Origin: JAICMB01 sp035295125 | Lineage (GTDB): Bacteria > Acidobacteriota > Terriglobia > Bryobacterales > Bryobacteraceae | NCBI GenBank assembly: GCA_035295125.1 | Contig: DATGJP010000091.1 | Coordinates: forward strand, 62,001 to 126,000 | Length of the DNA: 64,000 nt | Direction: 5' to 3' | Part shown: positions 26,175-34,105 of the stretch, piece by piece | How the letters are laid out: every line of letters starts with the position of its first letter | Numbering within the stretch: position 1 is the stretch's first letter | Translations under genes and position numbers: made by a program | Notes under the pieces: model-generated | What the model saw: only the letters and a program-made list of their open reading frames with translations | Databases searched by the model: none | Told to the model about the DNA's origin: nothing

Positions 26175-28189
26175 CGATTCTCGAGCGCAATGCTCTGAAC
26201 GATAATTCCGAGTTCGCGTTCATCCTCCGGGGTCGGAGGAAGAGCCTTGTCGAGCGCGAACTCGGCGCGATTGGCGTCGGGCTTGAGCCAAGCCGGCTCG
26301 ACGTCGCGTGTCAGCGTGTAGGTACCGGACTGACGGTATGTCTCGGGCGCGAGGGCGTGTCCGTTCAGGTGAGATGAGATCGTAATCGGGCCCAGTTTCT
26401 GAACGCTCGACTCCGGGATGTAGATGCGCAGCGCCAGGTGCGGGTTCTTTCGTGGCGTTGCCTCTGGGCCGCCGAGCGTCACGGCAAAGTTCCGCTTCGT
26501 CCAACGCCAGCCGCCTTCCTCGATCTGCCAGAAACCCTCCAGTTGCTTGGCCGCGGTTGGATCGGCGGTCGAGATCAGGGTGAGTTCCTGATGGATGGTG
26601 TTGGGTTCAATTTCGATAACCTCGGCATACGGATGTCCGTCACGCTGCGGAACGGTGTAGCGATGGGCGAGCGGACGCCCATCCGTCAGCGCCTGGTCGA
26701 AGCCGGCGGGCGGATCGGGGAGTTGCGGCACCGCATTCCGCAAGAAAACGCCGCCCTCGCGAATTTCTTCCATCCAGGGCTTGTTGGCGCGGACGGTCTC
26801 GCGCGTGGCATCCCAGAAGATTTCGCGCGTGCGCAGTCGGCCGTCGGTGACGACGTAAAGATTGTTCTGAAGGCCCCAGTCGACAATCTTGACTTCTCGG
26901 TCGCGATAATTGGCCTGCAGGTAGTTGGCGAGGGGAATCAGGCCGTCGGACCAGACTCCGACGCCGCCGGTCTCCCGAAGTCCCCCCACGGCGCTGAAAT
27001 GCCAGTACAGCGCCACGCCAAGATAGACGCTCGCGAGCGCAGCGACGGCACCGACCGCTTTGGGATAGCGGCCAATAAGCGCAACGGCGGCGAGGGTCAC
27101 CAGCACGGCCGCGAACGGCAGCATGGTGACGAAGTGATGCTCGGCCACGATGACCCGCGAGGGGAAAAGGATGGCTGCGTAAATCAGAAATGCGATCGCG
27201 GCGGCGCGGGACCAGATGGTCTTCCAGTTGGCGCAACAGGCGAGGACAATCGCGGGGAACAACCAGCGCTGCCATGCCGGCATTTCCGGACCGTTCCACA
27301 TCACCCGGTGCTCGCGGTCGCAGACAAGCGATTCTGCGAACATGACGAGGCGACTGGGGAACACGTCCGCCAGGCTGCGGTGCTCGGAGAACATGCCGAT
27401 GGCTTCCCAGGTCCCTCCTCGCGAGACGATTTGGTAGATCAGGAATGGCAGTCCGCCGAGGACGCCACCGCCGACGGCAGCAAGCCAGTGGGAGGGGGCG
27501 GAAGGAAAACGGCGGCGTAGCACGATGAGCGCAGCCGCTCCGATAGCCGCCTCCGCCCAGATAAAATTTGCTCGCGCCCAGATGCCGAATCCGAGCGCGA
27601 CACCGATCAACATTGCAGCGCGGGTCGAGGGTTTGTTGAGGTACCGGGAGAGTGCAAAGGCAAGCAATCCCAGCGCGGCCATCCAGGCGCTGACCGTACC
27701 GTTATCGAAGACGGTCATGGAGAGATAGGCGGGATTGACGGCTAATATCAGCGCCGCAGCTCCGGCAGCAAGTCCGCCCACCTGTTCCCGGAGGAGTTTC
27801 GCCACGCCCCAGATGCCAAATCCGCCGAGCGTCATGGAGACGAGGCGAATCAACGCGGTGCGGGTTCCGAAAAGGGCAAAAAGCGGCAAGCATAGGTATT
27901 CCTTGACGGCGCCGGCATAGCGCACGGTCATCAGGGGAATCCAGCGGCCGAACACGGGAATCCAGGTGTTGGGGTCGTGGGGCAGCGTGATCTCGTTAGG
28001 CGAATGCCGCATATGGACCGCGCCGAGCACCAGTAGGGCCTCGTCGTATTGCAGTCCAGGCTTTTGAAGGATCAGGGAGATCGCGAGTACTACGTACACC
28101 GCGAGGGCGGCCCGCACGAGAAGCCGCTGCCGGTTCGATTCCGACCGGAAGTCCAGAAAACCAGGCCAGGCTGAAGGCAAGACGCCCAT
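26171..28189 (-). CDS. GT39-like membrane glycosyltransferase (dolichyl-phosphate-mannose mannosyltransferase family)
   Basis: I use the ATG at 28189 (MGVLPSAWPG, 672 residues); the frame reaches 28246, but that would overlap the divergent kinase start. The protein has about ten to twelve hydrophobic segments in residues 28-410. The first periplasmic loop has LQYDEALLVLG, the acidic motif at the position of the catalytic Asp in GT-C enzymes. A soluble beta-rich C-terminal domain of about 250 residues follows. Such enzymes transfer a sugar from a polyprenyl phosphate carrier to lipid A or proteins across the inner membrane. The acceptor is unknown and no other glycan gene is adjacent. Confidence 0.7.
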   Translation of the reverse strand: MGVLPSAWPGFLDFRSESNRQRLLVRAALAVYVVLAISLILQKPGLQYDEALLVLGAVHMRHSPNEITLPHDPNTWIPVFGRWIPLMTVRYAGAVKEYLCLPLFALFGTRTALIRLVSMTLGGFGIWGVAKLLREQVGGLAAGAAALILAVNPAYLSMTVFDNGTVSAWMAALGLLAFALSRYLNKPSTRAAMLIGVALGFGIWARANFIWAEAAIGAAALIVLRRRFPSAPSHWLAAVGGGVLGGLPFLIYQIVSRGGTWEAIGMFSEHRSLADVFPSRLVMFAESLVCDREHRVMWNGPEMPAWQRWLFPAIVLACCANWKTIWSRAAAIAFLIYAAILFPSRVIVAEHHFVTMLPFAAVLVTLAAVALIGRYPKAVGAVAALASVYLGVALYWHFSAVGGLRETGGVGVWSDGLIPLANYLQANYRDREVKIVDWGLQNNLYVVTDGRLRTREIFWDATRETVRANKPWMEEIREGGVFLRNAVPQLPDPPAGFDQALTDGRPLAHRYTVPQRDGHPYAEVIEIEPNTIHQELTLISTADPTAAKQLEGFWQIEEGGWRWTKRNFAVTLGGPEATPRKNPHLALRIYIPESSVQKLGPITISSHLNGHALAPETYRQSGTYTLTRDVEPAWLKPDANRAEFALDKALPPTPEDERELGIIVQSIALENR

Positions 28190-28232
28190 TGTAACGAAGC
28201 TAAAGCTATTCAGGAGCAGCGCCGATGGTGGG

Positions 28233-30470
28233 ATGAAGCTAAACATGTATTATGGCCCCCTGAAACGTTTGGCGAATTACCGTGCCAGCGGTCTGGCAGC
28301 TGCGGTTTGCGTCGCGGGAATTGCCCTCAGCGGCTTCATTTTTGTAACCCACCTACAAGAAGAAACCCTTGATTTTCAGAACGATCTACGCATCAGTTGC
28401 GAGAATCGTACAGCCGCTATCCGCAGGGAGCTGGATGCCGATCTGGCGGCGCTCCAGGCGCTGCGGGCGCACATGGAGACTGCGCCTCCCACTGAGCAGC
28501 AGTTCAACTCCTTCGCCCAACGGCTGCTCTCCACCACGATGAGCGTGCGCAGCCTGGAGTGGGTGCCGCGTGTCCGGGAGGACGACCGGCGCAAGTTTGA
28601 ATCGGATCTCGGGGGTCGGTTTATTTGGGTAGGGGATCCCGCGCGGCCACGGCGAGCGCCTGAAGGCAGCGATCACTTTCCGGTCTACTTGATCTATCCC
28701 AACTTTCACAACTGGTCGGCGGTCGGCTTCGACGCCAACTCCAGTTCAGGGTGCCGCCGGGCCATGGCGCTCTGTGAAATGACCGATACGCCGGGGTTGA
28801 CAGAGAAATTTCCGATCGTCGAACGAACCGGCGATGGCTTCGGGGTTATAGGATTTTTGCCGGTCCGCCGGCCGGCTCCCGGGTCGGGCGAGATTCAAAT
28901 GACCGGATTCGCCGTGGCAGTACTCCAAGTCGGGGACATCGTGGAGAGCGCACTCTCCCGCGCCGGCAAACGGGACATGGATTTGTATGTCTTCGACCGC
29001 TCGGCGGCGGCGGCGAAAGCGTTGCTCTTCTACCACCCCGCGCCGACTGGGACGCGAAGGGGGATGGTCAAAACCGAAGCTGCCCTCGCGAGCGCAATTC
29101 GACAGCAGAATATTTTGAACGTAGGCGGGCGGCAGTGGGCATTCGTGTTCGTACCGACGCCGGAATACCTGGCGGGCGTACATAGTGCGCGACCCTGGTT
29201 ACTGTTGTTGCTCGGCTTGCTGCTGACCGGTGCTGCTGTTTCTTATCTCGTCATTCACGCCTCGCACACTCGCCGCATCATGGGCCTGGTGGGGAGCGTC
29301 GAGGGCGTGAATCGGCAGTTAAAGGCGGCACGCGACGAGGCCATCGAAGCATCGAGCTCCAAGACCCGTTTTCTGGCCAACATGAGCCACGAGATCCGGA
29401 CTCCCATGAACGGCGTTCTCGCGACGACAGAGCTGGTGTTGAACACCAACCTGACGGCGGAACAGCGCGAACTGATCAGCGCGTGCCACAGCTCGGGGCA
29501 ACAGCTTCTTACGTTGCTGAACGATATTCTGGACCTCTCGCGTTGCGAGTCGGGCAAGCTGGCGCTGGAGTCGGCTCCATTCGATTTGCGGGCGCAGGTT
29601 AAAGCGGTTCTGCGTCTGCACGCGGTGACGGCGCAGCGCAAGGGAGTCCGGCTCAATCTGCAATGGAAGGACGGGGTGCCGCAGTGGATCGTGGGGGATT
29701 CGACCCGTTTTCGCCAGGTGTTGACGAATCTGCTCAGTAACGCCTTGAAGTTTACCGACAAGGGCAGCGTGAACGTTCAAGTCAGCAAGGAGGACATCGC
29801 GGAGGGCAAGATACATTTGCTGCTGACGGTTCGCGATACGGGTATAGGCATCGCCCCTGAGATCCTTCCGAAGCTGTTCTCGCCGTTCGTACAGGCCGAT
29901 CTCTCTACGAAATACGGCGGCGCGGGGCTGGGACTGGCGATTTGCAAGCAGTTGGTCACGCTGATGCACGGAACGATCGCGGTCGAGAGCACGGAGGGAG
30001 AAGGAAGCACGTTCATCGTGGAACTCGATGCCGAGCCGTGCCGGCCCCAGGCTACAGGCGAAGCCGATTTCTCACCACTTCCCGCACGCCTGCGCGTACT
30101 CGTGGCCGAGGACAACCCGGTGAACCAACTCGTGACCCGACGCCTCCTAGAGCGGCATGAGTGCGTCGTGGATGTAGTGGCTACGGGAGTGGAGGCGCTC
30201 GAGCAGTATCAGCGCGCTTCGTATGATGTCGTGCTGATGGATTGCCAGATGCCTGAAATGGACGGGTACGAGGCGGCGCGCCGTATTCGGGCCCTGCCTG
30301 GGGATCAACGGGCGGCGATCATCGCGCTAACCGCGCTGGCGTTCCCGAATGACCGCGAACGATGCCTGGAAGCGGGCATGGACGACCACATCAGCAAGCC
30401 GATCAGCGCGAAACAGTTAGTGGCGGCTTTGCATCGGTGGGCTCCCAGCCACATCGAAGCGGCGGGTTAG
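28233..30470 (+). CDS. Hybrid sensor histidine kinase with CHASE sensor and receiver domain
   Basis: A 745-residue protein. A helix at about 20-38 and another at about 315-340 (RPWLLLLLGLLLTGAAVSYLVI) enclose a periplasmic CHASE domain (SVRSLEWVPRV is its signature). HisKA follows with the phosphorylated H386 in FLANMSHEIRTPMNG, then HATPase_c (N box LTNLLSNALKFTD, G boxes DTGIGIAP and GGAGLGLAI), and a C-terminal receiver with D670 in VVLMDCQMPEMDGYEAARR and the ending KPISAKQLVAAL. No Hpt or output gene is adjacent, so the phosphorelay partner is elsewhere. The ATG at 28233 or 28245 may be the start. The overlap of the annotated 5' ends with the divergent GT39-like frame suggests a shared, very short promoter region. 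Confidence 0.93.
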   Translation: MKLNMYYGPLKRLANYRASGLAAAVCVAGIALSGFIFVTHLQEETLDFQNDLRISCENRTAAIRRELDADLAALQALRAHMETAPPTEQQFNSFAQRLLSTTMSVRSLEWVPRVREDDRRKFESDLGGRFIWVGDPARPRRAPEGSDHFPVYLIYPNFHNWSAVGFDANSSSGCRRAMALCEMTDTPGLTEKFPIVERTGDGFGVIGFLPVRRPAPGSGEIQMTGFAVAVLQVGDIVESALSRAGKRDMDLYVFDRSAAAAKALLFYHPAPTGTRRGMVKTEAALASAIRQQNILNVGGRQWAFVFVPTPEYLAGVHSARPWLLLLLGLLLTGAAVSYLVIHASHTRRIMGLVGSVEGVNRQLKAARDEAIEASSSKTRFLANMSHEIRTPMNGVLATTELVLNTNLTAEQRELISACHSSGQQLLTLLNDILDLSRCESGKLALESAPFDLRAQVKAVLRLHAVTAQRKGVRLNLQWKDGVPQWIVGDSTRFRQVLTNLLSNALKFTDKGSVNVQVSKEDIAEGKIHLLLTVRDTGIGIAPEILPKLFSPFVQADLSTKYGGAGLGLAICKQLVTLMHGTIAVESTEGEGSTFIVELDAEPCRPQATGEADFSPLPARLRVLVAEDNPVNQLVTRRLLERHECVVDVVATGVEALEQYQRASYDVVLMDCQMPEMDGYEAARRIRALPGDQRAAIIALTALAFPNDRERCLEAGMDDHISKPISAKQLVAALHRWAPSHIEAAG

Positions 30471-30805
30471 CCCAGCACCTGTCACTTCCGACAGCACCGG
30501 GTATTGGATTCCGTGGAAGGGTGAAGCAGGCGGTTTCGCCTGCCATTCGAAGCACCGACAGATCTCGAACGATCCTGGTCGCCCGACGGCGTGGTGCATG
30601 GACATCTTGGTCCGCAGTGGCTGAAAACAGCGCTACCGCAGTTTCGCCAGCAGCTTGCTCCGTGTTGCTTTGCGGCGTTCCCACGCGTCACAAGGCATGC
30701 TCGAAACCGCCTGCTCCGCAAGTCAGCATAGCGCAACCAACGGAAACTCCCGGGTTCGAAAGGTGGGAAAGGCGATTTCGCTGTCCTTTTTGACACCCTG
30801 AACAT
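30471..30805. other. Intergenic region upstream of padR, one family A palindrome
   Basis: About 330 bases with no credible gene on either strand. It contains an inverted copy of family A (GCAGGCGGTTTCGCCTGC, 30526-30543) soon after the histidine kinase stop and a degraded half-copy around 30690-30710 (GAAACCGCCTGCTCC). The padR promoter begins at its right end. Confidence 0.65.
30526..30543. repeat. REP-like palindrome, family A (inverted copy)
   Basis: GCAGGCGGTTTCGCCTGC is a hairpin on the reverse orientation of family A, 55 bases beyond the stop of the histidine kinase gene. Confidence 0.85.
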
Positions 30806-30840
30806 CTCCTGTTGACGGAGCACAGGAGTTGTGGCATACT
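30806..30840 (+). promoter_or_regulatory. padR promoter with overlapping inverted-repeat operator
   Basis: A -35 box TTGACG (30812-30817) and a -10 box CATACT (30835-30840) are separated by 17 bases. The inverted repeat CTCCTGT-N9-ACAGGAG (30806-30828) covers the -35 box, and a third CTCCTGTTG half-site begins at about 30839. PadR proteins usually bind inverted repeats in their own promoters, so autorepression of the padR-permease operon is likely. The site itself is seen; the binding is inferred. Confidence 0.65.
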
Positions 30841-30869
30841 CCTGTTGTCGGGCCAAAGGAGGAGCCACA

Positions 30870-31214
30870 ATGGGAAACGAACGCCTCGAGGTTCTGGAAG
30901 GCACCCTCGATCTGATGGTTTTGCAGACCCTCGAAATCATGGGTCCGCTGCACGGGTACGGCATCGCGCGCCGCATCGAGCAGGTCAGCGAAGACGCACT
31001 GCAACTCAATCAGGGCACCATCTACGCCGCGCTTCTCCGGCTGCTTGAACGACGGTGGATCTCATCGGAGTGGGGCGTCTCGGATAACAACCGCAAAGCG
31101 AAGTTTTATTCGATCACGCGAACAGGACGAAAGCAGCTTGCCGCCGAGACTGCAAAATGGGATCGCATCGCGGGAATCATGGATCGTCTGCTGCAACGGA
31201 CGGAGGCGAGGTGA
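30870..31214 (+). CDS. PadR-family transcriptional repressor
   Basis: The start is the ATG at 30870, preceded by AAAGGAGG; the frame extends upstream to 30831 without a ribosome site. The 114-residue protein has the compact PadR winged helix (EGTLDLMVLQTLEIMGPLHGYGIARRIEQVS, LNQGTIYAALLRLLERRWISSEWG, FYSITRTGRKQL). In acidobacteria such short PadR proteins commonly precede an orphan permease gene, as here, with a three-base gap to the permease ATG. It probably represses the operon through the inverted repeat at 30806-30828 until an inducer binds. Confidence 0.93.
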   Translation: MGNERLEVLEGTLDLMVLQTLEIMGPLHGYGIARRIEQVSEDALQLNQGTIYAALLRLLERRWISSEWGVSDNNRKAKFYSITRTGRKQLAAETAKWDRIAGIMDRLLQRTEAR

Positions 31215-31217
31215 CAC

Positions 31218-33944
31218 ATGCCTGAATGGTTCTACCGGATCATCTTTCGTATCCAGGGCTCACTGTTCCGGAAGCACATCGAGCAGGATTTCGACGCTGA
31301 GGTGCAGGCGCATGTCGCCCAAATGATCGAGGAAAACGTCGCGCGCGGCATGCCGGAAGCCGAAGCCCGGCGTGCTGCACTACTGCGTTTTGGAGGTGTA
31401 GCGCAGATTCGGGAAGCGCACCGCGACCGCCGTGGCATCCCATATCTCGGTGAAGCAATCCAGGATTTGCGGTATGCGGCGAGGCTCCTGCGGAGGAGCC
31501 CTGGATTCGCACTCATTGCCATCATCACGCTGGCCGTCGGCATCAGCCTGAACACCACGGTCTTTACGATCTACGATTCGATCGCGCTCCGTCTTCTGCC
31601 CGTGCGCGACCCCGGCACGGTCGTGCGGCTGATTCGCTGGTATCAGGACCGTTCCCGCCAAGATCAGTTCGCGAAGCAGGAATACGAGTACGTGCGGGAT
31701 CACAGCCGATCGTTCGAGGGCGTGGCCGCTGCGACGGCGCCGATCGCGGTGGCAACTCAGACACAATCGGGCGGCGAAGCCGAAGTGATCCGCGTCCAAC
31801 TCGTCTCGGGCAACTACTTCGGGATGGTCGGGGTGGAGCCCGCGATTGGACGAGCCTTCCTGCCCGCAGAGGACGGAACTCCCGGCGCTCATCCGGTCGC
31901 CGTCCTGAGCCATCGTTATTGGACGCGTCGCTTCCTTGGCGACGCAACGGTGCTTGGAAAAAGCACTTTGATCAACGGCGTGGCCTTCACGTTCATCGGC
32001 ATCGCTCCTGAGTCGTTCGCAGGTACAGGCGCACCGCCGATGGTTCCCGATTTATGGATTCCGGCGGCCATGCGTGAACAGGTCGAACCTAAACAGGACG
32101 TGCGGTTCCAGATCGTTGCACGACGCAAACCAGGTGTCGACGAGCGCCAGGTGGCGAGCGAGATGGCGGTAGTGGAGAAGAGCCTCGAAGCCGCCGGCTT
32201 CACCGACCGCAAGGTTCTGCAGTTAAGCGCAAAGACCGCGACCTTCTTCGATCAGACCGGCGGTGGGTTTGAAGTATTCATATGGGTGATCGAAGCGCTG
32301 ATGCTCGCCGTGACGTCGGTATTGCTAATCGGCAGCCTGAACCTCGTCAACCTACTGCTGGCGCGCGCCATGAGCCGGCAGCGCGAGATTGCGGTTCGCC
32401 GGGCGCTCGGCGCGGGCAAGCGGCGCATTGTGCAGCAACTCTGCACCGAGACGGCTTTGGTCGGGCTGCTGGGCGGCGCGGCTGGATTTGTTCTGTCACT
32501 GTTCATCTGCCGAGGGCTCGCCGCAACCCTCGAAGGCATGCTGGCGCAATATGGAACGGGCGCGGAGTATCTGTTCGTTGATGTGCGGCCCAGCGGTAAC
32601 GTGTTTCTATACGCGTTCGCGATTTCGCTGGTCACTGGCATTCTCGTTGGATTGGTCCCCGCACGTCGAGCGGCTCAGGCTGACGTTGCTTCGACGTTAA
32701 AGGAAGAGTTCGCCACCTTGCTCGGTGGACGAGGACGGTTTCGTGATGTTCTGATCGCTGTGCAGATCGCGGTCTGTCTCACCCTGCTGGTGGGGGCGGG
32801 ACTCCTGGGACGCGGGGTACAGAATGCAAGTCAGGTAGACCCGGGTTTCGAGACGAGCCACCTATTCGCGTTAGGCATGCCGGATGTTGCCTCATCCAAC
32901 GCGCGCGCACAACAGGCGCGTTTGGCGGAGGTGATTCGGAAATTGAGGGAGACACCACAGATCCAGTCCGTTGCTTTCACATTCGAACCGCCGCTCATGG
33001 GTACCGCCACAGGCAATTTCGAACCGTTGGGAAGCCGTATAACGATCAGGTCGTCGGAATCGCGCTCACTCTTCAACCTGGTCTCAGCCGAATACTTCGA
33101 GACGGCCGGGATACCCATTATGCGTGGCCGGGCATTCTCACAACAGGAGGTGGAGCACGATGTTCCCGTCGTCGTCATCAGCGAAAAGACGGCCGAACGA
33201 TTCTGGCCCGGCGAGGATCCGCTTGGGAAGGGCATCAAGGTTTACAAAGGATACCGGCCCGAACGGATCGCCGGCCGAAGCTACACGGTGATCGGCGTGG
33301 CCAAGAGCGTGCGTAGCGCGAATCTTTCGAAAGTCGACCCGGCGTACATCTATTTCACGGGTTCTTACGCCGACGATTCCATTCTGCTGATACGCACTCC
33401 GCTGACTCCTGACGTCGCGATTCCGACGGTGCGCGAGGCATTACGCAGTTTAGATCGGTCGCTCGCAACGCAGATGATCATGCTGAACGTCGAGACCGGG
33501 CCGGTGCGGCTGCAGCGTCTCATGACGGAAGCGCCGGCGATTGTCGCAGCGGTTTTAGGCGCGCTCGGATTGTTGCTGGCGACGGTCGGAATCTATGGCG
33601 TGGTTGCTTATCTCGTGAGCCAGCGGACGCGGGAAATCGGGGTGCGAGTGGCGCTAGGGGCGAGCCGTGGCGCTGTGCTTTGGCTGGTATTTCGGCAGGC
33701 CCTTAAGCCGGTGCTGTGGGGCATCCCCTTTGGCCTGGCGGGTTCCGCGATGGTGTCGGTTCTGTTGAGCAAGATGGTGGTGGAGACACAGAGTCCGGAT
33801 CTGTTGTTTGGGGTGAATCCGTGGAGTCCAGTTACGTTTGGCGGGGTGGGGGTGAGCGTGGTTTTGGTGGTTTGGGTGGCGAGCTGGTTGCCGGCTCGAC
33901 GGGCGATGCGGATCGAGCCGGCGACTTCGCTGCGGTACGAGTAG
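31218..33944 (+). CDS. Orphan MacB/FtsX-type permease with N-terminal prefix domain
   Basis: A 908-residue member of the duplicated orphan permease family. It differs from the 16885/19518 pair by an extra N-terminal domain of about 85 residues (FDAEVQAHVAQMIEENVARGMPEAEARRAALLRFG), a helical prefix often seen in PadR-linked members. Then follow LRYAARLLRRSPGFALIAIITLAVGISLNTTVF, a periplasmic domain, FtsX helices (VNLLLARAMSRQREIAVRRALGAGKRRIV), a second periplasmic domain, and C-terminal helices with SQRTREIGVRVALGASRGAV and IEPATSLRYE. It is co-transcribed with padR. No ABC ATPase is present. By analogy with MacB it may export amphipathic compounds or respond to them, but its role is unproven. 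Confidence 0.92.
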   Translation: MPEWFYRIIFRIQGSLFRKHIEQDFDAEVQAHVAQMIEENVARGMPEAEARRAALLRFGGVAQIREAHRDRRGIPYLGEAIQDLRYAARLLRRSPGFALIAIITLAVGISLNTTVFTIYDSIALRLLPVRDPGTVVRLIRWYQDRSRQDQFAKQEYEYVRDHSRSFEGVAAATAPIAVATQTQSGGEAEVIRVQLVSGNYFGMVGVEPAIGRAFLPAEDGTPGAHPVAVLSHRYWTRRFLGDATVLGKSTLINGVAFTFIGIAPESFAGTGAPPMVPDLWIPAAMREQVEPKQDVRFQIVARRKPGVDERQVASEMAVVEKSLEAAGFTDRKVLQLSAKTATFFDQTGGGFEVFIWVIEALMLAVTSVLLIGSLNLVNLLLARAMSRQREIAVRRALGAGKRRIVQQLCTETALVGLLGGAAGFVLSLFICRGLAATLEGMLAQYGTGAEYLFVDVRPSGNVFLYAFAISLVTGILVGLVPARRAAQADVASTLKEEFATLLGGRGRFRDVLIAVQIAVCLTLLVGAGLLGRGVQNASQVDPGFETSHLFALGMPDVASSNARAQQARLAEVIRKLRETPQIQSVAFTFEPPLMGTATGNFEPLGSRITIRSSESRSLFNLVSAEYFETAGIPIMRGRAFSQQEVEHDVPVVVISEKTAERFWPGEDPLGKGIKVYKGYRPERIAGRSYTVIGVAKSVRSANLSKVDPAYIYFTGSYADDSILLIRTPLTPDVAIPTVREALRSLDRSLATQMIMLNVETGPVRLQRLMTEAPAIVAAVLGALGLLLATVGIYGVVAYLVSQRTREIGVRVALGASRGAVLWLVFRQALKPVLWGIPFGLAGSAMVSVLLSKMVVETQSPDLLFGVNPWSPVTFGGVGVSVVLVVWVASWLPARRAMRIEPATSLRYE

Positions 33945-34105
33945 CACCCCAAGGCCGGCGTAGGTAAACTGTGGAAGCGTGGACACGCGTTTTCGCCTGT
34001 CCCACCCTTCCACATCCTGCAAAATCGTCGCGGGACGCGAAGAGTCAAAGGCTTTGTAAGACCTGGTTCTTAATCCAGCTTTATGGATCAGCGAGTGAAA
34101 CCGGA

